Shown here: one piece after another, positions 12,931 to 19,267 of the stretch
Layout of the letters: every line of letters starts with the position of its first letter
Numbering within the stretch: the first letter of the stretch is position 1
Assembly: GCF_051958935.1 (NCBI RefSeq)
Contig: NZ_JBQCFP010000097.1
Coordinates: forward strand, 1-19,267
Direction: 5' to 3'
From: Dokdonella_A sp051958935
GTDB taxonomy: Bacteria; Pseudomonadota; Gammaproteobacteria; Xanthomonadales; Rhodanobacteraceae
Length of the DNA stretch: 19,267 bases
Program-made: the position numbers and the translations under genes
Notes under the pieces: generated by a model
Told to the model about the DNA's origin: nothing
What the model saw: the letters and a program-made list of their open reading frames with translations, nothing else
The model's database searches: none

Positions 12931-13890
12931 ATGCCTTCAGCGCCGCAGGCGGCGTCGCCGATCGACGAACACGCACACGGCGGCTACGAGCGCCTGCTGC
13001 GCGCCGCGCAGGCGTTGCCGCCGATCCGTGTCGCCGTCGCGCATCCGTGCAACCCTGAAGCACTCGAGGCCGCGATCGAGGCGCGCGACGCCGGCCTCCT
13101 CGTGCCGGTGCTGGTCGGCCCGCGCGCGCGCATCGAGTCGCTCGCGCGCCAAGCGGGCCTGTCCCTCGCAGGGATCGAGCAGGTCGACGCCGAACACAGC
13201 CACGCGGCGGCGGCCGCGGCGGTCGCGCTCGCGCGCCAATGCAAGGTCGACGCGGTCATGAAGGGCAGCCTGCACACCGACGAGCTGCTGCATGCGGTGC
13301 TCGATCGCGACAACGGCCTGCGCACGGCGCGGCGCGTGTCGCACGCGTTCCTCATGGACGTGCCGAACTATCCGCGCCCGCTGCTCATCACCGACGCCGC
13401 GGTGAACATCGCGCCGACGCTCGCCGAGAAGGCGGACATCGTGCAGAACGCGATCGATCTCATGCATCGCGTCGGCTACGAACAGCCGCGCGTCGCGATC
13501 CTGTCGGCGGTGGAAACGGTCAATCCGGCGATCGCCTCGACGGTGGAAGCCGCCGCGCTGTGCAAGATGGCCGACCGCGGCCAGATCAGCGGCGGCATCC
13601 TCGACGGCCCGCTTGCGTTTGACAACGCGGTCAGCGAGGAAGCCGCGCGCATCAAGGGCATCGTCTCGCCGGTCGCCGGGCGCGCCGACGTGCTCGTGGT
13701 GCCCGACCTGGAATCCGGCAACATGCTCTACAAGCAGCTCGTCTATCTCGCCGGCGCCGATGCGGCGGGCGTCGTGCTCGGCGCGCGGGTGCCGATCATC
13801 CTGGCCAGCCGCGCCGACAGCATGCGCATCCGCCTCGCCTCGTGCGCGCTCGCCGTGCTGCTTGCGCAACCGCGAAGGCCCGCGTCGTGA
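12931..13890 (+). CDS. pta: Phosphate acetyltransferase (phosphate acetyl/butyryltransferase family)
   Basis: Converts acetyl-CoA (or another short acyl-CoA) plus phosphate to the acyl phosphate. The 319-residue protein is a single Pta/Ptb domain. Conserved stretches include VDAVMKGSLHTDELL, FLMDVPNYPRPLLITDAAVNI, DIVQNAIDL, ILSAVETVNP, LCKMADRGQI, GGILDGPLAFDNA and LVVPDLESGNMLYKQL. These match the C-terminal Pta half of the bifunctional enoyl-CoA hydratase/phosphate acetyltransferase family, but the N-terminal MaoC hydratase half is absent. ATG 12931 is chosen because GGAG (12921-12924) is 6 bases upstream; GTG 12919 is an alternative with its site too close. A -10-like TAGGAT lies at 12895-12900 without a clear -35. 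Its stop overlaps the AckA start as GTGA. Substrate preference (acetyl, propionyl or butyryl) is not fixed by sequence. Confidence 0.92.
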   Translation: MPSAPQAASPIDEHAHGGYERLLRAAQALPPIRVAVAHPCNPEALEAAIEARDAGLLVPVLVGPRARIESLARQAGLSLAGIEQVDAEHSHAAAAAAVALARQCKVDAVMKGSLHTDELLHAVLDRDNGLRTARRVSHAFLMDVPNYPRPLLITDAAVNIAPTLAEKADIVQNAIDLMHRVGYEQPRVAILSAVETVNPAIASTVEAAALCKMADRGQISGGILDGPLAFDNAVSEEAARIKGIVSPVAGRADVLVVPDLESGNMLYKQLVYLAGADAAGVVLGARVPIILASRADSMRIRLASCALAVLLAQPRRPAS

Positions 13891-15047
13891 ACGCCGTGCT
13901 GCTCGTCGTCAACGCGGGTTCGTCGAGCCTGAAGTTCGCCGTGTACGAGGCGGACGCGCGCCTCGCGCGGCTCGGCGGCGGCCAGGTCGATCGCATCGGC
14001 CGCGGCCCGCCCCTGCGCGCGGTGCGCCCCGGCGAAACGACGCGCCTGCTGCCGCTGCCCGCGGACGCCGGCCAGGCCGAGGCGCTCGATGCGATGCTGC
14101 GCTGGTTCGACGCCGAGTTCGCCGATCGTTCGCTCGCGATCGTCGGCCATCGCGTCGTGCACGGCGGCACGTCCCACACCGCGCCGGCCGTGGTCGATGA
14201 TGCGGTGCTCGCGCGGCTCGAGGCGCTCGACCCGATCGTGCCGCTGCATCAGCCCTACAACCTCGGGGCGATCCGCCGCCTGCGCGAGCGAGCGCCCCGC
14301 GTGCCGCAGCTCGCCTGTTTCGACACCGCGTTCCACGCGCACTGGCCCGACGTCGCGCGGCGCTTCGCGCTGCCGCGCGCGCTCCACGAGGAGGGCGTGC
14401 GCCGCTACGGTTTCCACGGCCTGTCCTACGAGTACCTCGTGGGCGAAACACGGCGGCGCGAGCCGAAGGCGCGGCGCCTCGTGATCGCGCACCTCGGCAG
14501 CGGCGCGAGTGTGTGCGCGGTCGACGACGGCCGCTCGATCGACTGTTCCCTCGGTTTCACCGCGCTCGACGGGTTGCCGATGGGCACGCGCTGCGGTCCG
14601 CTCGATCCCGGCGTCGTGTTCCACCTGCTGCGCAGCGAACCGGCGACACCGGCGTCGGTGGAGAAGATGCTGTACCACGGCAGCGGCCTGCTCGGCGTCT
14701 CCGGCATCAGCGCCGACATGCGCGAACTGCTCGCGGCCGATGCCCCGGAAGCGCGTGAAGCGGTCGACCTGTTCGCCTACCACTGCACGCGCCAGGTCGC
14801 GGCGATGGCGGCCGCGCTCGGCGGCATCGACGCGCTCGTGTTCAGTGGCGGCATCGGCGAGAACGCCGCCGTCGTGCGCGAGCGCATCTGCGCGCCGCTC
14901 GCCTTCCTCGGCGTCACGCTCGACGCCGGGGCGAACGCCCGCAACGCCGAGCGCATCGGCGGCGGCCGCACGCCGGTGCTGGTGTTGCCGACCGACGAGG
15001 AAGTCGTGATCGCGCGCGCCTGCCGCGACGCGCTCGCTTCGGGATGA
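13887..15047 (+). CDS. ackA: Acetate kinase
   Basis: Transfers phosphate between acetyl phosphate and ADP in the cytoplasm, making acetate and ATP, or the reverse. The 386-residue protein has the family motifs: VNAGSSSLKF at the N-terminus, HRVVHGG, CFDTAFHAHWP, YGFHGLSYEYL, HLGSGASVCAVDDGRSID, GFTALDGLPMGTRCG, and FSGGIGENAAVVRERI near the C-terminus. GTG 13887 overlaps the pta stop (GTGA), showing translational coupling. Together the pair forms the acetyl-CoA to acetate + ATP route, also used downstream of phosphoketolase, although no phosphoketolase gene is in view. Confidence 0.96.
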   Translation: MNAVLLVVNAGSSSLKFAVYEADARLARLGGGQVDRIGRGPPLRAVRPGETTRLLPLPADAGQAEALDAMLRWFDAEFADRSLAIVGHRVVHGGTSHTAPAVVDDAVLARLEALDPIVPLHQPYNLGAIRRLRERAPRVPQLACFDTAFHAHWPDVARRFALPRALHEEGVRRYGFHGLSYEYLVGETRRREPKARRLVIAHLGSGASVCAVDDGRSIDCSLGFTALDGLPMGTRCGPLDPGVVFHLLRSEPATPASVEKMLYHGSGLLGVSGISADMRELLAADAPEAREAVDLFAYHCTRQVAAMAAALGGIDALVFSGGIGENAAVVRERICAPLAFLGVTLDAGANARNAERIGGGRTPVLVLPTDEEVVIARACRDALASG

Positions 15048-15227
15048 CGGCGCCCGGGCGAATGCCGTAGCGTGAGCCGAGGCGCCGGCGGCGTTCCCGT
15101 AGAAGGCCGGTTGCCGGAGAGCTGCAGGTCGAACGACCAAGTCCGCGGCGCATGCCAGGGCGGAAACCCGACGCACTTCTCCTCCCTGTGCACCGTGTCT
15201 CAAACTTCCGCTGTGCCTCCAAGCAAT

Positions 15228-15252
15228 CGGCTCCGGCGATGGGCCGGAGCCG
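15228..15252 (-). terminator. Terminator hairpin for the propeller-protein gene
   Basis: A perfect 10-base stem, CGGCTCCGGC 15228-15237 with GCCGGAGCCG 15243-15252, around GATGG, beginning four bases past the minus-strand stop. On the minus strand it is followed by ATTGCTT, a weak T-rich tail. It may also help stop the converging ackA transcript. The remaining 180 bases back to ackA show nothing else I can support. Confidence 0.6.
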
Positions 15253-15256
15253 GAGT

Positions 15257-17572
15257 TCATTCGAAACCACTCGCGAAGATCATGTCGTCGGCGAATGCGA
15301 AGCGCGCGACGTTCGCCGAGAGCTGTCCACCCGCCTGCGCGAATTGTCCACCGATGAAGACGTCGTCGCCGCGCGCAGTGATCGCACCGACGTAGCCTTC
15401 GAGTCCGACGCCGTTGTCGCCGCCGAAACCGAGCGCATGCACGCCACCGTCGTCGATGAGCGCGATGCCGCTCGCGCGCGCGCCCCCGGCCTTGTCGAAC
15501 TGGCCGCCGACGAATACGCCGCGCGAGGTGGCCGCGAGGGCGGCGACGAAGCCGGGGTAGATGTCCAGGTAAGTGACGCCGTTGCCCAGCGGAGTCGTCA
15601 CCGCCGACCACTGTGTTCCGTCCCAGCGCGCGAGGCTGTTCGCGGGCACGCCACCCGCCTGCGAGAAGTAGCCGCCGACGTAGAGGCTGCCGTCCCGGAC
15701 CGCGAGCGCCATGCCCTGGCCGTCGATTCCGCCGGCGACGTCGACCCACGCGCTGCCGTCCCAGGCCGCGATGTGGTTCATCGGCACACCACCGACATCG
15801 GTGAAGTATCCGGTCGCGTACAGGCGTCCCTGGTACCATGCGACCGCGTTCGGCGCCGACGCGATGCCGCCGCCGAAGGCATGCCACGCGGCGCCATCCC
15901 ACATCGCAACGTTGTCGGCGGGGACGCCGCCCGCGCTGGAGAACCATCCGCTCGCATAGACGTTGCCCGCGTCCACGGCGATCGACATCGGGCCGCTGTC
16001 GGTACCTTGACCGAGATCGTGTGCGGTCGCGCCGTCCCAGCGGCGGATGCAGCAACTGCCGGGGTCGGGATAGAAGTAGCCGCCGATGTAGAGGTCGTCG
16101 CCCGAAGCGGTGAGCGCGGTTGCAATTGCGGGTACTTGCGCCGAGATGAGCGGCGTCCAGGCATTGCCGTCCCAGCAGGCGATCGAACCCGCGCCCGCCT
16201 GCATTTCGCCGAAACCACCGAAGCAGGGCTTGAACGCATGGGTCGCGGCGGCGAGCGGCGAGGCGAACAATCCGTGGCCGGGTGGCGCGGCCAGCGCCGA
16301 CCAGCTGCCGGTCCAGAGCGCGACCGAATGCGCGGGAGTGCCGCCGCCGACCGAATGGAAATCGCCGCCGACGGCGAGCGCCACGACGCCGGCAGACAGC
16401 GTGGAGACGGCGCCGAATCCCCCCTGTACGCCGCCGCCGACATCGACGAACGTGGAGCCGTTCCACAGCGCGAGATTCTCGTGCGGCGCGCCGCCGGCGT
16501 CGTCGAAGTCGCCGCCGACGAACAAGCCCGACAACGTACCGACGAGCGCATCGACGCGACCGTCGACGCCGCCGCCGACCTCGACCCAGGCATTGCCGTC
16601 CAAGCGTGCGAGGGAGGCGATCGGCACGAGGCCGCTCGCATGCATTTCACCGCCCGCATAGACGGCGCCGTTCCAACCTGCGAGTGCGTGCACGTCGTAG
16701 TCGAAACCGTCACCCGGTTGCGACCACGCGCTGCCATTCCACGCCGCGACATGGTTCGCGACGACACCGCCGGCATGGGCGAAATCGCCGCCCGCGTAGA
16801 CGACGCCGTTCTGCACCGTGATCGCGCGCACGGTGGCGGCGCCGCCCGGGCGCGTCATGCCGCTGCCGAGCGGCGACCAGGCCTGCGTCACGGTGTTCCA
16901 GCGCGCGATCGATGCCGCGGGTTGGCCGCCGGCGGTGTCGAAAGTGCCACCGACGTAGAGGTCGTTGCCGCTCGCGGCGAGCGCATACACGAAATAACTG
17001 CCTTGGAAACCGAAGATGCCCTCGCCGAGCGCGTGCCACTGCGTGCCGTCCCAGCGCGCGACGCCGCTGACCGGCACGCCGCCCGCCTCGCTGATCTGGC
17101 CCGCGACGTAGATGTCGTTGCCGATCGCGATCATTGCCTCGATGCGTGAATTGGACCCGCTTCCCGCTGCCGACCACGTGGTGCCATCCCAGCGCGCGAC
17201 CGAGTTCGCCGGGCGATTGCCACAGATGCCGAATCCACCCGCGACGTAGAGATCGCCATTGGCAGTGAATGCCGAGGCCGCGACCGGGCCACCGCAGCCT
17301 TCGGCGAGACCGCCGAACCCGTGCCACACGCCGCCCACGGGTGCGGTGTCCGTTGGTGATCCCGCGCCAGGCGCCGTCGTTGCACGGCGGACGCGGTCCG
17401 GGACGATGATTTGCGGCCCTCGCGCGGCCGCCGCGCGTGCCGCCGCGGTCGCGTCGGCCGGCGGCGGTGTCGACGCGAATGGCAGGCGTTCCGGAGCCAT
17501 GGCATTCGTCACGCGGGCAACGAAGAACACGGATAGAGCGAACCCCGACACCACAAGGCGATAACCGCGCAT
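15257..17572 (-). CDS. Secreted repeat protein with about 13 propeller-like repeats
   Basis: A 771-residue exported protein. GGGGGAGA lies about 6 bases before the ATG ending at 17572. A signal peptide runs to about residue 24 (FALSVFFVARVTNAMA). After a low-complexity Ala/Pro stretch come about 13 tandem repeats of 45-55 residues with the pattern [DN]xLYVGGxFxxAGGxPAxxxARWDGxxWxxLGxG, then a variable link to xxAL. This resembles delta-60/Kelch-like repeats and predicts one or two beta-propellers. Repeat 7 is distorted: the LYVGG strand is replaced by GLFASPLAAATHAFKP with CFGGFGEMQ. It ends ADDMIFASGFE, a tail shared with the beta-helix protein at 6105-7430. Longer in-frame extensions upstream lack a start site and cross the divergent gene's leader. 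Binding partner and function are unknown. Confidence 0.88.
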   Translation of the reverse strand: MRGYRLVVSGFALSVFFVARVTNAMAPERLPFASTPPPADATAAARAAAARGPQIIVPDRVRRATTAPGAGSPTDTAPVGGVWHGFGGLAEGCGGPVAASAFTANGDLYVAGGFGICGNRPANSVARWDGTTWSAAGSGSNSRIEAMIAIGNDIYVAGQISEAGGVPVSGVARWDGTQWHALGEGIFGFQGSYFVYALAASGNDLYVGGTFDTAGGQPAASIARWNTVTQAWSPLGSGMTRPGGAATVRAITVQNGVVYAGGDFAHAGGVVANHVAAWNGSAWSQPGDGFDYDVHALAGWNGAVYAGGEMHASGLVPIASLARLDGNAWVEVGGGVDGRVDALVGTLSGLFVGGDFDDAGGAPHENLALWNGSTFVDVGGGVQGGFGAVSTLSAGVVALAVGGDFHSVGGGTPAHSVALWTGSWSALAAPPGHGLFASPLAAATHAFKPCFGGFGEMQAGAGSIACWDGNAWTPLISAQVPAIATALTASGDDLYIGGYFYPDPGSCCIRRWDGATAHDLGQGTDSGPMSIAVDAGNVYASGWFSSAGGVPADNVAMWDGAAWHAFGGGIASAPNAVAWYQGRLYATGYFTDVGGVPMNHIAAWDGSAWVDVAGGIDGQGMALAVRDGSLYVGGYFSQAGGVPANSLARWDGTQWSAVTTPLGNGVTYLDIYPGFVAALAATSRGVFVGGQFDKAGGARASGIALIDDGGVHALGFGGDNGVGLEGYVGAITARGDDVFIGGQFAQAGGQLSANVARFAFADDMIFASGFE

Positions 17573-17705
17573 CCAAATCTCCCCCGAGCCGGTGCGCGCG
17601 GGAGTATGCGCTTTCCTGAACGAGGGGGCGACCGCGCAGCCCGCGACGCCCGGTGCTGGCGACGTTGCGCAGGGTGCGGATACGCTGCCGTGCAGGAGGT
17701 TCTCC

Positions 17706-18167
17706 ATGCGGTCGGCCAAGTACACCGCCGTCGATGCGGTCGCGGCATTCGAAGCGTTCAAGGGCCTGGTGGTGCTCCTTGCAGCATGTGGAATCGGTCT
17801 CGTGCACCACGACCTCGGCGCGATCGCGGATACGCTCGTGCGGCACACGCATCTCAATCCGGCTTCGCGTTACCCGCGCATCTTCGTCGAGGCGGCCGGT
17901 CGATTGCAGGACGCGCACCTACTCGGGCTCGCCTTCGGGGCGGCCGCGTATTCGACGCTGCGTTTCGTCGAGGCCTGGGGCCTGTTCCGGCGTGCGGCAT
18001 GGGCCGAGGTGCTCGCGGCGTCCAGCGGCGCGATCTACGTTCCGTTCGAACTCGCCGGCATGCTGCGTCGCTTCAGCTGGCTCACGTTCGCCAGTCTGGT
18101 GCTCAATCTGGTCGTCGTCGCGCTGATGCTCGCCGCGCTGCTGCGCCGCCGCAGTAGTACCGACTGA
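17706..18167 (+). CDS. DUF2127 membrane protein
   Basis: A 153-residue inner-membrane protein with about four helices and the conserved DUF2127 features: AFEAFKGLVVLLAACG, a following HxHLNPASRYPRIF segment, LRFVEAWGLF, and WAEVLAASSGAIYVPFEL. The family is widespread in bacteria and its function is unknown. An excellent Shine-Dalgarno (AGGAGGT, 17694-17700) lies 5 bases before ATG 17706, which settles the start against the in-frame ATG at 17592. It is divergent from the propeller gene, with a shared 133-base upstream region in which I see no convincing promoter. Confidence 0.92.
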   Translation: MRSAKYTAVDAVAAFEAFKGLVVLLAACGIGLVHHDLGAIADTLVRHTHLNPASRYPRIFVEAAGRLQDAHLLGLAFGAAAYSTLRFVEAWGLFRRAAWAEVLAASSGAIYVPFELAGMLRRFSWLTFASLVLNLVVVALMLAALLRRRSSTD

Positions 18168-18302
18168 GGGCGTCGCCCGATCGCGCGCCGAAGCGTCGCC
18201 CGTGAAGCTGGACATCGCGTGAACACGCGCCGCCGCGTTCAGTCGTCGCTTCGAACCGCGGCGTTAGCGTCGGCATCGTCGAAATCCACGAGGATGCGCC
18301 GT

Positions 18303-18473
18303 ATGCCCGCGCTGCCGCTGCTCCTGCCTATCTTCAAGCTTGCGCGATCCCGTTCCCTGCCGTTCGTGCCCATTCGCCCGCTGATGGCACCCGCCGCCGT
18401 GGCGCCCGCTCGTTCCGACCTGCGCCAGTCCGCGAGGCAGGCACCGGTCGGCCTGCGAAGGATCGCGTCGTGA
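18303..18473 (+). CDS. Doubtful small ORF upstream of the EF-hand lipoprotein
   Basis: A 56-codon frame from ATG 18303, with AGGA (18291-18294) 8 bases upstream; ATG 18294 is an alternative with no usable spacing. The product begins MPALPLLLPIFKLARS, is Pro/Arg/Ala-rich after that, and resembles nothing I know. Its stop overlaps the next start as GTGA, the same coupling seen at pta-ackA, which is the main reason to list it. It may be a small coupled protein, a leader peptide, or chance. Confidence 0.3.
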   Translation: MPALPLLLPIFKLARSRSLPFVPIRPLMAPAAVAPARSDLRQSARQAPVGLRRIAS

Positions 18474-18799
18474 GGCGCGTGGTGCGCGCAGCCCTGCTGT
18501 CGCTCGTGATCGCAGGTCTTGCCGCGTGCGCGACGCCGCACGCGCGCATCGGTGACGGCGGTTCGCATGCGCCATCCGATGCGGCCTGGGCCTTGCTCGA
18601 CACCGACGGCGACGGCGCGCTCTCGCTCGCCGAGCTCGAGGAGCAGCACGCGGTCGCGTTGCAGGAGGACCTGCCCAATGCGGATGCCGATCGCGACGGT
18701 CGCGTCTCGCATGCCGAGTTCGATGCGTGGTGGCCGTGGATGACGCGCGTGCCGGAGCCCGAGAGCATGGGCCGGCTCAACGCAAGCTCCCGCCGCTGA
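18470..18799 (+). CDS. Small EF-hand lipoprotein
   Basis: A 109-residue lipoprotein starting at GTG 18470 (AAGGA at 18458-18462, spacing 7). A signal sequence ends in the lipobox LAAC-A. The mature protein carries two EF-hand loops in good register: DTDGDGALSLAE and DADRDGRVSHAE. It is predicted to bind calcium at the periplasmic face of a membrane. It shares the EF-hand theme, but not the linker, with the protein at 11726-12205. The next gene's GTG start directly abuts its stop. The calcium-dependent partner is unknown. Confidence 0.88.
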   Translation: MRRVVRAALLSLVIAGLAACATPHARIGDGGSHAPSDAAWALLDTDGDGALSLAELEEQHAVALQEDLPNADADRDGRVSHAEFDAWWPWMTRVPEPESMGRLNASSRR

Positions 18800-19267
18800 G
18801 TGGATCTAAAGAGCGGCTATCCGTACTGGACGGTCCGGAACGGCCTCCTCGCGTCCTTTCCGGTGCTCGATCGGGCCATCGACTGCGATGTCGCCGTCAT
18901 CGGGGCCGGCATCACCGGCGCTATCGTCGCGCGGCGCCTGCAGCACGACGGACACCGCGTCGTGCTGGTCGATCGGCGCGAATGCGGCTGGGGCAGCACG
19001 GCGGCGAGCACCGCGCTGCTGCAGTACGAGCTCGATGCCGAGATGGGCGATCTTGCCGCGCGATATGGCGACGACGCCGCAGAACTTGCGTATCGATCCT
19101 GCGCCGCCGCCTTGGATACCTTGAACGGCGAGTTGGCGCGCTTGCGCCGGATCGGCTTCGCGCGCGCGCTCAGCCTCTACTTCGCCTCGCACGGCTACCA
19201 TCGCCGCCGCTTGCGCGCGGAATGGCAACGTCGTCGTGATGCCGGCCTGCACGTGGAGTGGCTCGAG
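18800..19267 (+). CDS. FAD-dependent oxidoreductase, 5' part (runs off the window)
   Basis: The frame is open for 156 codons to the last base, so only the N-terminal part is seen. It begins at GTG 18800 (MDLKSGYPYWTVRNGLL), immediately after the preceding stop. After about 28 residues comes a dinucleotide-binding strand-turn-helix (DVAVIGAGITGAIVARRL), ending in the acidic VLVDR and followed by GWGSTAAST. This is the FAD-binding region of D-amino-acid-oxidase/glycine-oxidase-like (DAO) enzymes. The N-terminal YPYW...NGLL pattern is familiar from bacterial proteins annotated as FAD-dependent oxidoreductases. There is no good Shine-Dalgarno at the GTG, so translation may depend on coupling to the lipoprotein gene. 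The substrate is unknown. Confidence 0.88.
   Translation, partial: MDLKSGYPYWTVRNGLLASFPVLDRAIDCDVAVIGAGITGAIVARRLQHDGHRVVLVDRRECGWGSTAASTALLQYELDAEMGDLAARYGDDAAELAYRSCAAALDTLNGELARLRRIGFARALSLYFASHGYHRRRLRAEWQRRRDAGLHVEWLE

Noticed and set aside
13743..16466. 907-codon minus-strand open frame spanning ackA, the intergenic region and part of the propeller gene
   Set aside because: It is antisense to ackA and in a shifted frame of the propeller gene, with Arg-rich composition and no recognisable domain. The real genes explain both halves.
15152..17149. 665-codon plus-strand open frame antisense to the propeller protein
   Set aside because: Its apparent repetitiveness only mirrors the repeats of the minus-strand gene, which has the signal peptide, ribosome site and C-terminal tail.

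Overview
This is a GC-rich (roughly two-thirds G+C) chromosomal window. Its gene families, short coupled operons, REP-type extragenic repeats and the C-terminal '(D)xIFAxGF(D/E)' tails on secreted proteins suggest a gammaproteobacterium of the Xanthomonadales/Lysobacterales group. That placement is an inference from families and repeats, not from a marker gene. No IS element, prophage, CRISPR array, tRNA or rRNA was found.

Layout. (1) 77-5010, plus strand: a very large multi-domain envelope protein of unrecognised family, followed immediately by the release-factor methyltransferase PrmC. (2) 5011-6104: about 1.1 kb without a convincing protein gene. Its first third is densely structured. It ends in a compact GGA-rich element with a textbook intrinsic terminator, which I read as a candidate RsmY/RsmZ/CsrB-type small RNA. 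The rest is a repeat island: a G-quadruplex-prone heptamer array, REP-like palindromes, and an interspersed repeat that makes spurious ORFs. (3) 6105-10386, minus strand: a secreted parallel beta-helix protein, a FadI-type thiolase, and an exported metal-dependent amidohydrolase. The last two are 33 bp apart. (4) 10525-12839, plus strand: a DUF4398 protein translationally coupled to an OmpA-like lipoprotein, a secreted EF-hand protein, and a DUF1648-type membrane protein. (5) 12931-15047, plus strand: a phosphotransacetylase/acetate kinase pair with a GTGA overlap, forming an acetyl-CoA to acetate + ATP module. (6) 15257-17572, minus strand: a secreted protein made of about 13 propeller-like repeats. 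(7) 17706-19267, plus strand: a DUF2127 membrane protein, a doubtful small ORF, an EF-hand lipoprotein, and the 5' part of an FAD-dependent oxidoreductase that runs off the window.

Common themes are export to the cell envelope (at least seven exported or membrane proteins) and small C2 carbon/acyl-CoA metabolism (thiolase, Pta, AckA). The observations most worth following up are the putative Rsm-type sRNA at about 5250-5381, the shared C-terminal tail on two secreted proteins of unrelated fold, the internal signal-peptide-like junction in the giant envelope protein, and the OmpA-like lipoprotein that has lost its peptidoglycan-binding motif.
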